From the NCBI GenBank assembly GCA_019348395.1, contig JAHWJN010000010.1, positions 1 to 16,936 on the forward strand: 16,936 nt of DNA, in the 5' to 3' direction. The notes beneath the pieces are model-generated. The model saw only the letters and a list, made by a program, of their open reading frames with translations. It was not told the DNA's origin and did no database searches. Shown piece after piece: positions 1 through 7,057 of this stretch (position 1 is the first letter of the stretch; every line of letters begins with the position of its first letter). Origin of the DNA: Chloroflexota bacterium (GTDB lineage: Bacteria; Chloroflexota; Limnocylindria; QHBO01). The position numbers were made by a program, and so were the translations under genes.

Positions 1-1166
1 GCGACGATGAAGTCGTGCTCCCCTGCCTCCAGCGCGCTGACGAGCGCATCGGTGATCGGCCCGGCGCTCATCTCCGGGGCGAGGTCGTAGGTCGGCACCT
101 CCCGGTTCGACGGGATCAGGATGCGATCCTCATCGGGAAACGGCTCTTCAACGCCGCCGTTGAAGAAATACGTCACGTGCGCGTACTTCTCGGTCTCGGC
201 CACGTGGAGCTGTCGCCTGCCGAGCCGCGCGAGGTGAGCGGCCAGTGAGTCGATGATGAGGGGCGGAAAGGCGACGCGCACCGGCAGCTCCGCGGGCTCC
301 TGGTACTGCGTCAGTGTCGTCACCGAGACCGATGGCGTGCTGCCGCGCTCCCATCCGTGGAAGTCGGAGAGCGCAAGGGCCTGCGTCAGCTGGCGGGCCC
401 GGTCGGCCCGGAAGTTCAGGTGCGCCACGGCGTCGCCGTCGCGGATCGGCTCGGCAGCGGGCAGGATGGTCGGCGCGATGAACTCGTCGCTCTCGCCGCG
501 CTCGTACGCTGCGGCGATGGCGTCCGCCGCCGACGCGGCCCGGTGACCGATGCCGGCCACCAGCGCCTCGTACGCTCGCCGGGTCCGCTCCCAGCGGCGG
601 TCACGATCCATGGCCCAGTACCGCCCGGTCACCGTCGCGACCCGGGCAAGGCCCGCCATGCGACGCTCGAGCTCGGGAAGGAAGCTATCCGCCGAGCGCG
701 GCGGCGTGTCGCGCCCATCGGTGAATGCGTGGAACAGGACCCGATCCGGCGCCAGCCCCGCGCGGTGCGCCAGCTCCGCCATGGCAACGATGTGCTCGTC
801 GACGGCGTGGATTCCGCCCGGACCGACGAGCCCCAACAGGTGGAGCCGCCCGCCCTCCCCTCGCACGTCGGTGACGGTGGCCGACAGGACCTCGTTGCTG
901 AAGAAGCTGCCGGAGGCGATCGCCGCGGTGATGCGCGGCAGATCCTGCAGGACCGGGAACCCGGCCCCGAGGTTCAGGTGGCCGACCTCGGAGTTCCCCA
1001 TCTGTCCTCCCGGCAGACCGACCGCCTCGCCGGACGCGGAGAGCCGGCAGTGCGGAAAGTCCCCGACCAGCCGGTTCCAGTTCGGCATCGAGGCGGCCAG
1101 CAGCGCATTGCGCGCGGGGTCGTCATTGGTACCGAAGCCGTCGAGGATGACCAGCGCCACCCTCAT
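1..1166 (-). CDS. gpmI: 2,3-bisphosphoglycerate-independent phosphoglycerate mutase, C-terminus outside window
   Basis: This cytosolic enzyme interconverts 3- and 2-phosphoglycerate in glycolysis and gluconeogenesis using two metal ions and a phosphoserine. The 388 visible residues begin MRVALVILDGFG (metal-ligand Asp at residue 9). The catalytic serine lies in MGNSEVGH (Ser59). GPGGIH (residues 115-120), HAFTDGRDT (146-154) and GRYWAMDRDRRWER (181-194) follow, then NFRADRAR and a KYAHVTYFFNGG motif. The family is usually 510 to 540 residues, so about a quarter is missing. The sequence leaves the window at EHDFIVA, just before the expected NxDMVGHTG metal motif. The ATG at 1166 overlaps the tpiA stop by four bases (ATGA), and no Shine-Dalgarno sequence is evident, which fits translational coupling. 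The family is clear; truncation is due only to the window edge. Confidence 0.96.
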   Translation of the reverse strand, partial: MRVALVILDGFGTNDDPARNALLAASMPNWNRLVGDFPHCRLSASGEAVGLPGGQMGNSEVGHLNLGAGFPVLQDLPRITAAIASGSFFSNEVLSATVTDVRGEGGRLHLLGLVGPGGIHAVDEHIVAMAELAHRAGLAPDRVLFHAFTDGRDTPPRSADSFLPELERRMAGLARVATVTGRYWAMDRDRRWERTRRAYEALVAGIGHRAASAADAIAAAYERGESDEFIAPTILPAAEPIRDGDAVAHLNFRADRARQLTQALALSDFHGWERGSTPSVSVTTLTQYQEPAELPVRVAFPPLIIDSLAAHLARLGRRQLHVAETEKYAHVTYFFNGGVEEPFPDEDRILIPSNREVPTYDLAPEMSAGPITDALVSALEAGEHDFIV

Positions 1167-1930
1167 GCGGGGCCCAGTTCCGCGGCGGCGCGCAGGATCG
1201 CGGCGAACGCATCCGGCTTCAGGGAGGCGCCGCCGACCAGCGCCCCGTCGATGTCGGGTTGCGCGAAATACTCGGCGGCATTGTCCGGGGTGCAGCTGCC
1301 ACCGTACTGGATCGGCACCTCGTCGGCCCCACCCGGGTCGAGATCACGCAGGATCGCCCGAATCTGCGCGGCGACCGTCTGCGCGTCCTCGCCGGATGCC
1401 GCGTCCCCCGTGCCGATCGCCCACACCGGTTCGTAGGCGACCACCAGCCCGCTGGCGCCGATGCGCCCCAGGCCGCCGAGCGCTGCCCGAACCTGGCGGT
1501 CGATCACCTCCGCGGTCGATCCGGCTCGTCGCTCCTCGGCGGTCTCCCCCACCGCCGCGATGGGGCGCAGTCCATGCCCGACGGCGGCGGCCACCTTGCG
1601 ACCGACCTTTTCGTCGGTCTCGTTGTCATACTGCCGCCGTTCCGAGTGCCCGATGATCACGAAGCCGGCAAGCTCGGCGAGCATGGCTGGGCTCGTCTCG
1701 CCGGTGAACGCGCCGGTCTCCTCCCAGTGCATGGTCTGGGCACCGACGTGCAGCCTGCCGCCGCCCGCGGCGCGACGCACATCTGCGAGGAAGACGGTCG
1801 GCGGGCAGACGACCGTGGTCACTCCGGGCAGGTTGTCCGCGACCTCCCGCACCGCGAGCGCCAGGCTCGTCGCCTCCGAGGGGCGCGGCGGGTTCATCTT
1901 CCAGTTGCCGGCGATGACCGGGATCCTCAT
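1163..1930 (-). CDS. tpiA: Triosephosphate isomerase
   Basis: TIM interconverts dihydroxyacetone phosphate and glyceraldehyde 3-phosphate in glycolysis. The 255-residue length is normal. It begins MRIPVIAGNWKMN, with Asn9 and Lys11 of the active site. The electrophile His95 lies in IIGHSERR, the catalytic base Glu167 in AYEPVWAIGTG, and phosphate-binding segments IQYGGS and GALVGGASL follow. One residue stands out: the nearly invariant cysteine preceding VGE (Cys126 in other TIMs) is alanine in PIAAVGET. The ATG at 1930 overlaps the whiA stop by four bases and is preceded by AGGAGG, which lies inside the last codons of whiA. The gene sits between whiA and gpmI, so it joins the glycolytic end of the cluster. 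The neighbours gap and pgk, common here in other genomes, are absent. Confidence 0.97.
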   Translation of the reverse strand: MRIPVIAGNWKMNPPRPSEATSLALAVREVADNLPGVTTVVCPPTVFLADVRRAAGGGRLHVGAQTMHWEETGAFTGETSPAMLAELAGFVIIGHSERRQYDNETDEKVGRKVAAAVGHGLRPIAAVGETAEERRAGSTAEVIDRQVRAALGGLGRIGASGLVVAYEPVWAIGTGDAASGEDAQTVAAQIRAILRDLDPGGADEVPIQYGGSCTPDNAAEYFAQPDIDGALVGGASLKPDAFAAILRAAAELGPA

Positions 1931-2781
1931 GCATCCTCCTCGTCGCTGGCCAGCTGGACAAGCCGTCGCAGCCGGTGGTTGACGGCGGATCGGCTCACGC
2001 CGGCCGCCGCGGCTAGCGTATCCAGATCGGCGTCCGGCATGCGGCGCCTGAGCGCAGCCGCTTCACGCAGGCCCGGACCCAGCGACGGCAGACGTCCATC
2101 TCCCTCGAGGAGCGCGATTGCGCCAAGCTGACGGTCGGCCGCCCGAACGGTGCGGCCGAGATTGGCCTCCTCGGCGTTCAAAAGGCGGTTGAGCCGGGCG
2201 CGGACGTCGCGCTCGACCCGCAGCGTCTCGAGCTGCAGCACGCCTCGATTCGCGCCGACCAGGCGGAGCAGCGATGCAATCTCCTCGTGCCCCTTCAGAT
2301 ACACGACCGATCGACCGCGGCGGAGGGAGACGAGCGACCGGACATCGAGCGACGCGAGCACGCCGCGCAGCTCCTCGGCTGCCGCGGTGGTCCGCAGCAC
2401 GAACTCGACGTGCGGCCCTGACGCGCTGAACGACAGGGAGCCGGAGGCGAGCAGCACGCCCCGCAGGAAGGAGCGTCGATCGCAGGTGGGGGCGTCGGCG
2501 CGCCGCCATGGCCCCAGCGCCGCCCGATCCAGCTCCACGCGGAGATGGTGTCGAGCACCCGGCCTGCCGCGCCCGCGCTCCGACTCGGGACGGGGCGGCT
2601 CGACGCTCATCCCGAGCGACGACGCAAGCGCCACGGCGGTGCGCGCCACGGCGTGGTCGAGGGTCCGCAGCATCCCCTCATCGTGTCCATGCAGGAGGCC
2701 GATGAGCTCCGCTCGCCGGCAGCATGCCCGCGCCGGATGGATGCGCGCGAGCTCCCCCTTGATCTCGCCGGCGACGAGCAC
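1927..2781 (-). CDS. whiA: WhiA-family DNA-binding protein with shortened N-terminal half
   Basis: WhiA proteins are DNA-binding regulators built from a LAGLIDADG homing-endonuclease-like domain plus a C-terminal helix-turn-helix. In Streptomyces they control sporulation; in Bacillus they affect division and chromosome segregation. Visible family marks are GEIKGELARI and ACCRRAEL (residues 5-26), RRSFLRGVLLASGS (102-115), VYLKGHEEI (160-168), LNAEEANLGRTV (201-212) and the terminal helix-turn-helix GVSRSAVNHRLRRL (261-274). The GTG at 2781 is chosen because the first eleven residues then align without gaps with the usual WhiA N-terminus; it has no good Shine-Dalgarno and lies 5 nt after yvcK. 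At 284 residues the protein is shorter than the usual 300 to 330. The first LAGLIDADG half lacks the expected strand segment after AELIGLL. No nuclease active site is expected in this family. Confidence 0.9.
   Translation of the reverse strand: MLVAGEIKGELARIHPARACCRRAELIGLLHGHDEGMLRTLDHAVARTAVALASSLGMSVEPPRPESERGRGRPGARHHLRVELDRAALGPWRRADAPTCDRRSFLRGVLLASGSLSFSASGPHVEFVLRTTAAAEELRGVLASLDVRSLVSLRRGRSVVYLKGHEEIASLLRLVGANRGVLQLETLRVERDVRARLNRLLNAEEANLGRTVRAADRQLGAIALLEGDGRLPSLGPGLREAAALRRRMPDADLDTLAAAAGVSRSAVNHRLRRLVQLASDEEDA
1935..1940 (-). promoter_or_regulatory. Shine-Dalgarno of tpiA inside whiA
   Basis: On the minus strand AGGAGG lies four bases upstream of the tpiA ATG at 1930 and is embedded in the codons for the acidic WhiA C-terminus (DEEDA). 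Together with the ATGA overlap, it supports this tpiA start and coupled translation. The spacer is a little short. Confidence 0.7.
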
Positions 2782-2786
2782 GCCCG

Positions 2787-4103
2787 CTACGAGGCGCGCG
2801 ACGAGGGCCGCTGTACGCGCCGCTGGCGCGGTTCGAGCCGGTCCTCCTGCTGGAGCCGCATCAGCGCGGCGGCGAGCTTGGCCGGATCGTGCCGGTGCGC
2901 GTTGGCCGGGTCGATGACGTCCTCTTCCACGATGACCACGGGCAGGCTCTCGAGCTCGCGCGCGTCGACCTCGACCGGCTCGGCACGCCAGCCCTCGGGC
3001 GCCCGGCCGGGAGCACGATTGACGAGGACGTAGTCGACGAGATCGGTGCCGACGTGGGCGAACAGCGCCCGCAGGTGCGCCGACGCGGTCAGGTGCTCGG
3101 TTTCGCCTGGCTGGGTCGCGACGTTGCACACATACACCTTCAGCCCGGGCGCTGCCGCAAGCGCGTCTCGAACATCGCTGATGAGCAGGTTGGGCAGGAC
3201 GCTGCTGAACAGGCTGCCCGGGCCGATCACGATCAGGTCCGCTTCGAGGATGCGCTCCAGCGCCTCCTGGGTGGCGCGCACGTCGGCGGGCTCGATGGCG
3301 ACGCGCTCGATCGGCTCGTCGGCCTGCGCGATGCCCACCTGGCCGTACAGCGTGCGCCCCGAGGCGAGCCGCGCGGACAGGTTCAGCGGCACGCTCGTCG
3401 CCGGCAGCACCTGGCCCCGCACGGCGAGGACGCGGTTCGACTCGCGCACCGCCTCCTCGAAGTCGCCGGTGACTGCCGTCATGGCCGCGATGAACAGGTT
3501 GCCGAAGGCGTGATGGTCGAGGCCGGAACCGGGCGGAAACCGGTACTGCATGAGCTGGGTCATGAGCGGCTCCGCGTCGGCGAGGGCGGCGATGCAGTTG
3601 CGGATGTCCCCCGGCGGCACGATGCCCAGCTGCTGCCGAAGCTGGCCGCTCGATCCGCCGTCGTCCGCCACGGCCACGACGGCGGTGATGTTCGCGCTGT
3701 AGCCCTTCAGCCCCCTGAGAAGCGTCGACAGCCCCGTCCCGCCGCCGATGGCCACGATCCTGGGCCCTCGCGCGAGGTAGCGCTTCGTGTACAGCACCTC
3801 CATGACTCCGGTGCCGCGTGCGACGAACGGCGAGATGACCGAGCGCATGAGGCCCCACACCCCGATCCCGGCGAGCAGGACCCCGAGCCCCGCGACGAGC
3901 ACGGCACGAACACGCGGCTCGAGCCAGGCCCCGGTGAGCCAGTAGACGATCGCGATCTCGTCCGCGTCGGTGGTGCGATACAGGTCGCGCAGGAAGATCG
4001 CCGCGCCGAGGCCGAGGATGGCAATCCCGGCGAAGAGAAGGAGCAGCCAGCGCTTGAGGTGCATCCCCGGGTACAGCCAGCGCGGGATCCGCGGCCCCTT
4101 CAT
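2787..4103 (-). CDS. yvcK: YvcK/CofD-like gluconeogenesis factor with N-terminal membrane anchor
   Basis: YvcK proteins bind UDP-N-acetylglucosamine and are needed for normal envelope synthesis and growth on gluconeogenic carbon sources. They resemble the phospholactate transferase CofD but are not coenzyme F420 enzymes. This 438-residue protein has two predicted membrane segments, about residues 18-38 and 66-86, and then the cytosolic domain. That domain carries IGGGTGLS (119-126), AVADDGGSSGQLR (144-156), GDIRNC (165-170), HHAFGNL (197-203), GPGSLFSSVLPNLL (294-307) and CNVATQPGET (326-335). The ATG at 4103 overlaps the rapZ stop by four bases, and GGGAG lies about eight bases upstream. It sits in the conserved rapZ-yvcK-whiA order. 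Many firmicute YvcK proteins lack the anchor, so membrane attachment is a feature of this version. Confidence 0.95.
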   Translation of the reverse strand: MKGPRIPRWLYPGMHLKRWLLLLFAGIAILGLGAAIFLRDLYRTTDADEIAIVYWLTGAWLEPRVRAVLVAGLGVLLAGIGVWGLMRSVISPFVARGTGVMEVLYTKRYLARGPRIVAIGGGTGLSTLLRGLKGYSANITAVVAVADDGGSSGQLRQQLGIVPPGDIRNCIAALADAEPLMTQLMQYRFPPGSGLDHHAFGNLFIAAMTAVTGDFEEAVRESNRVLAVRGQVLPATSVPLNLSARLASGRTLYGQVGIAQADEPIERVAIEPADVRATQEALERILEADLIVIGPGSLFSSVLPNLLISDVRDALAAAPGLKVYVCNVATQPGETEHLTASAHLRALFAHVGTDLVDYVLVNRAPGRAPEGWRAEPVEVDARELESLPVVIVEEDVIDPANAHRHDPAKLAAALMRLQQEDRLEPRQRRVQRPSSRAS

Positions 4104-5053
4104 CGCTCGAGCTCCCGGTGGTAGACCCTGACCGATGCGTCCGGCAGCGCGGCGAGGCGCCTGCCGAGCTCCTCGGCGAGGGCGATCGAGCGGTGATAGC
4201 CGCCGGTGCAACCAAGGGCCAGGCGAAGGTGCTCCTTGCCCTCCATCCGGTAGGCGGGCGCGGTCAGCTCGATGAGCTCGGCGACGAGCTCCAGGAATCG
4301 GGCCGCGGCCGGCTGCCGCATCACGAAGTCGCGGACCGGCGGCTCCAGTCCCGAGAGCGCCTTGAGCTCCGGCTCCCAGTACGGGTTCGTGAGAAAGCGG
4401 ACGTCGAACACGAGGTCGGCCTCGAGAGGGATGCCGTACTTGAAGCCGAAGGTGACGATGTCGATGCGCAGGTCGTCGTGACCGACTTCGTGGGGAAGGA
4501 TCGACAGCAGCCGGTCCTTCAGCTGCCCGATCGAGAGACCGGTGGTATCGATCACGTGATCGGCGAGCTGCCGGGTGGGTGACAACCGGCGGCGTTCGTC
4601 GGCGATGCTCGCCTGAAGGCCGCTGCGCGTCTCCTCCAGCGGGTGCCGGTGTCGCGTCTCACTGAACCGGCTCACCAGGCTCGCATCGCTCGCCTCGAGG
4701 AAGATGAGCTCCAATGCCGCGCCCTCGTCGGCGAGCGCCCGCCGGGCGCGCTCGATCGCCGGGGCCGGATCACCCGCGCGAATGTCGAGGACCAGTGCCG
4801 CGCGCCCGTACCGCTCGTCGCCCTCGCGCCGCAGGGCCAGGAAGTGGTCCAGAAGCTCCGGCGGGAGGTTGTCCACGCAGGCGTAGCCGAGGTCCTCGAA
4901 GAGCTTGCTCGCCTGGCTCTTGCCTGCCCCGGAGAGGCCGCTGATGACGACGAAGTGGCGATCGTCGTGAGGCGCCGGACGTGCGTCATCGGCCCCCGGA
5001 TCGGTGACCGCTCCGGCGGCGGCCTCGCGCTCGATCGGTGCGGTCCGAGTCAC
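4100..5053 (-). CDS. rapZ: RapZ/YvcJ-family nucleotide-binding adaptor
   Basis: RapZ is a P-loop ATP/GTP-binding protein. In E. coli it is the adaptor that presents the GlmZ small RNA to RNase E and senses glucosamine-6-phosphate; the Gram-positive YvcJ role is less clear. Walker A is GLSGAGKS (residues 39-46). Further marks are DNLPPELL, ALVLDIR, TFGFKYGIP and DVRFLTNPYW, and the C-terminal CTGGYHRS shared with the RNA- and metabolite-binding half of the E. coli protein. The GTG at 5053 gives 317 residues and has a strong AGGAGG five bases upstream. An alternative ATG at 5098 would add 15 residues and overlap the preceding stop as TGATG. The low-complexity N-terminal tail (residues 1-30) is unconserved in style. 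It is coupled to yvcK through ATGA. Confidence 0.94.
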   Translation of the reverse strand: MTRTAPIEREAAAGAVTDPGADDARPAPHDDRHFVVISGLSGAGKSQASKLFEDLGYACVDNLPPELLDHFLALRREGDERYGRAALVLDIRAGDPAPAIERARRALADEGAALELIFLEASDASLVSRFSETRHRHPLEETRSGLQASIADERRRLSPTRQLADHVIDTTGLSIGQLKDRLLSILPHEVGHDDLRIDIVTFGFKYGIPLEADLVFDVRFLTNPYWEPELKALSGLEPPVRDFVMRQPAAARFLELVAELIELTAPAYRMEGKEHLRLALGCTGGYHRSIALAEELGRRLAALPDASVRVYHRELER

Positions 5054-5058
5054 GTTCC

Positions 5059-5064
5059 CCTCCT
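5059..5064 (-). promoter_or_regulatory. Strong Shine-Dalgarno deciding the rapZ start
   Basis: On the minus strand AGGAGG is followed by a 5-nt spacer (GGAAC) and the GTG at 5053. This is one of the best ribosome binding sites in the window and favours the GTG over the upstream ATG at 5098, which lacks a comparable site. Confidence 0.7.
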
Positions 5065-5097
5065 GCTCAGGCGAGCGCTCACGAGTATAGCCCGCCA

Positions 5098-6057
5098 TCA
5101 CTCCGGCACCGGCTCGGCACGGCCGGCGATCAGCCCCCGGACGGTGACCGCAGCCGACGCCCGCAGAGCGTCGAGGTCGTAGCCACCCTCCAGCGTGAGC
5201 GCCACCCCGCCCAGCCCCATTCGCGCGCTCGCCCTCCCGACCTCGCGCGCCACGGCGGCATAGCCCGCCTCGGTGACGAGCAGACTGGCCAGCGGGTCGT
5301 CGCGATGGGCGTCGTATCCGGCGGAGACGAGGATGGCTTGCGGGGCGAAGGCCTCCAGCGCCGGCATCAGGTCGTCCCGCCACGCGGCCGTGAACTCTCC
5401 GTCCCCGCTTCCCGGCGCCAGTAGCCGGTTCTGCTTGGTCCCGGCCGCCGCGCCGCTCCCCGACTCGGACCTCGCACCGGTCCCCGGGTAGAGGGGCTGC
5501 TGGTGCGTGGAGCCGTACCAGACCTCGGGGTCGGCATCGAAGATCGCCTGCGTGCCGTCACCGTGGTGCACGTCCCAGTCGACGATCGCGATCCGCCGAG
5601 CGAGGCCCGCGCCGCGGAGCGCCGCCACGGCGATCGCGACGTTGTTGAGCAGGCAGAAGCCACTGCCGCGCGCGGCGGCGGCATGGTGGCCCGGCGGTCT
5701 CGCGACCGCGAACGCCACTGCCGCCACGCCCTCGACGGCGGCGCGTGCCGCCTCCACGGTCGCGCCTGCCGCCAGCCGCGCCGCCTCGGACGAACCCTCG
5801 ACGAGGTAGGTGTCGGAATCGAGCCATCCGCCGCCCCCGCGCTCGATCTCCTCGAGCGCCGCGAGGTAGCCCGCGTCATGAACGCCGGACAGCAGGCGAT
5901 GGTCGGCCGGTGCGGCGCCGCGCTCGAGGAGCCGCCCGCCGGCCGCATCGCGGACGCCCGCGGCCGCGGCCTCCCGCCGCTCGGGACGCTCGACGTGCCC
6001 CGCGGCGTAGTGGGGATCCGTGCCCGGGTCGGTCACGAGCAGAACCCGGTCGGTCAT
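5098..6057 (-). CDS. Histone deacetylase-like zinc amidohydrolase (AcuC/HDAC superfamily)
   Basis: This 319-residue protein belongs to the arginase/deacetylase fold. Bacterial members deacetylate acetyl-lysine on proteins, acetylpolyamines or related amides. The general-base histidine pair is in RPPGHHA (His124, His125). Zinc ligands are Asp162 and His164 in DWDVHHGDGTQ and Asp249 in SAGYDAHRDDP, and the catalytic tyrosine is Tyr293 in LEGGYDL, so all catalytic residues are present. GSGFCLLNNVAIA (131-143) is also typical. The substrate cannot be told from sequence; acetyl-CoA synthetase (as for AcuC), acetylpolyamines or other acetylated proteins are all possible. The ATG at 6057 overlaps the tatC stop by four bases. 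There is no signal peptide, so it should be cytosolic. Its placement between tat and rapZ genes gives no clear functional hint. Confidence 0.92.
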   Translation of the reverse strand: MTDRVLLVTDPGTDPHYAAGHVERPERREAAAAGVRDAAGGRLLERGAAPADHRLLSGVHDAGYLAALEEIERGGGGWLDSDTYLVEGSSEAARLAAGATVEAARAAVEGVAAVAFAVARPPGHHAAAARGSGFCLLNNVAIAVAALRGAGLARRIAIVDWDVHHGDGTQAIFDADPEVWYGSTHQQPLYPGTGARSESGSGAAAGTKQNRLLAPGSGDGEFTAAWRDDLMPALEAFAPQAILVSAGYDAHRDDPLASLLVTEAGYAAVAREVGRASARMGLGGVALTLEGGYDLDALRASAAVTVRGLIAGRAEPVPE

Positions 6058-6797
6058 CGGCTGCGGCGAAGGCGCATCAGCTGGAGCGTGCCCTCGAACA
6101 GGCCGTACATGACGAGCGAGAGGGTGCCGGAGCTGATCGGGTCGCCCCCGGGCGTGATCATGATGGCGACCAGCACGATGAGCACGATGATGTAGCGCCG
6201 CCGACCCGCCAGGAACCCGTAGGTCAGGATTCCCGCCCGGTTGAGGAGCAGCATGATGACCGGGAACTGGAATGCCAGCCCGAACGCGATCATGAGCGTG
6301 GTCACGAAGCCCACGTACTCGCCGATGTCGAGCATCGGTGGAACCCCGGGCAATGCCAGGCCGAGGAGGAACGACAGGGCGTTGGGGATGATGAGGTAAC
6401 CGAGGACGATGCCGGCGGCGAAGAAGACGAGGGCCATCACCAGGAGCGGCCACACCAGGCGGCGCTCCGGCTTCGTCAGCCCCGGTGTCACGAAGGCCCA
6501 CAGCTCGTACAGGATCACCGGCATCGCCAGGGACAGGCCGATGAGCAGCGCGAGGCGAATGCGGACGCCCAGGCCCTCGAGCACGCGCAGCTGGATGAGC
6601 TCGGTGTCGTCGGGCAGCGCCGCCTGCAGCAGGGCGAGCACAGGCTCGGCAATGAAGAAGCCCGCGACCGCGGCGACACCGACGGCCAGCGCGACGACGA
6701 TGATTCGGCTGCGCAGCTCGTCGAGGTGCTCGACCAGCGTCATGCTCGCTGCCTCGTCGTACCGCCGCTCACCCGGAGGACGGTCCTCGCTCGTCAT
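6054..6797 (-). CDS. tatC: Twin-arginine translocase subunit TatC
   Basis: TatC is the six-helix membrane receptor that recognises twin-arginine signal peptides of folded exported proteins. Visible marks are EHLDELRSR (residues 23-31), the cytosolic N-terminal motif contacting the signal peptide, and YELWAFVTPGL (97-107), whose Glu98 matches the conserved signal-peptide-binding glutamate. ITPGGDPIS closes before the last helix. Six hydrophobic segments can be seen at about 32-50, 80-104, 115-136, 160-187, 200-215 and 222-240. The glutamate found in E. coli in the FEVP motif is glutamine here (Gln178, FQFP). The 247-residue length is normal. The start could instead be Met19 (ATG at 6743), which has GAGG eight bases upstream and removes an unconserved tail; the ATG at 6797 has no Shine-Dalgarno. 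It lies directly downstream of tatA. Confidence 0.96.
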   Translation of the reverse strand: MTSEDRPPGERRYDEAASMTLVEHLDELRSRIIVVALAVGVAAVAGFFIAEPVLALLQAALPDDTELIQLRVLEGLGVRIRLALLIGLSLAMPVILYELWAFVTPGLTKPERRLVWPLLVMALVFFAAGIVLGYLIIPNALSFLLGLALPGVPPMLDIGEYVGFVTTLMIAFGLAFQFPVIMLLLNRAGILTYGFLAGRRRYIIVLIVLVAIMITPGGDPISSGTLSLVMYGLFEGTLQLMRLRRSR

Positions 6798-6809
6798 GGA
6801 GGGCGGCGT

Positions 6810-6826
6810 CGGCGCGAGGGGCGCCG
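6810..6826 (-). other. GC-rich hairpin between tatA and tatC
   Basis: A perfect 6-bp inverted repeat (CGGCGC / GCGCCG) with a 5-nt loop lies in the gap between the tatA stop at 6841 and the tatC start at 6797. No T-run follows on the minus strand, so it is not a convincing intrinsic terminator. It could affect mRNA processing or the TatA:TatC ratio, or be chance in GC-rich DNA. Confidence 0.35.
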
Positions 6827-6840
6827 CTCAGGCGGTCGAA

Positions 6841-7053
6841 TCAGTGGCTGCGATCCGGCCGCTCGTCGGGCGGGCGGTCGTCGTGCGGTTTCGACTCCCC
6901 GCGCACCGATTCCTCGAGATCGCTCGACGCCCGACGAAACTCCCGGATCCCCTTGCCCACGGCGTTGCCGATGTCGGGCAGCTTGCCCGGGCCGAAGATG
7001 ATCAGCACGATCACCAGCAGCAGGATGAGCTCCCAGGGTCCGGGAACCGGCAT
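6841..7053 (-). CDS. tatA: Twin-arginine translocase pore subunit TatA
   Basis: TatA forms the oligomeric part of the Tat pathway that moves folded proteins across the membrane. The 70-residue protein has a short N-terminal membrane helix (about residues 7-20, starting at PWELILLL), the FGPGKLP hinge (20-26), an amphipathic helix (about 27-50, GNAVGKGIREFRRASSDL) and a polar charged tail. This is a complete, normal TatA/TatE-type protein; the family does not distinguish TatA from TatB reliably, but the hinge and short length favour TatA. The ATG at 7053 lies 4 nt after the pyrF stop and has AGGAGG 11 nt upstream, a longer spacer than ideal. No second tatA/tatB copy is in the window, so this may be a minimal TatA-TatC system. 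Confidence 0.93.
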   Translation of the reverse strand: MPVPGPWELILLLVIVLIIFGPGKLPDIGNAVGKGIREFRRASSDLEESVRGESKPHDDRPPDERPDRSH

Positions 7054-7057
7054 CGGA

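Noticed and set aside
357..1436. 359-codon plus-strand frame across gpmI and tpiA
   Set aside because: It is a shadow of two well-supported minus-strand enzymes and has no recognisable domain.
2782..4215. Extension of the whiA frame upstream through the whole of yvcK (762 codons in total)
   Set aside because: The upstream part is low-complexity Arg/Ala/Gly sequence overlapping a clear yvcK gene in another frame. The GTG at 2781 gives an N-terminus matching WhiA exactly.
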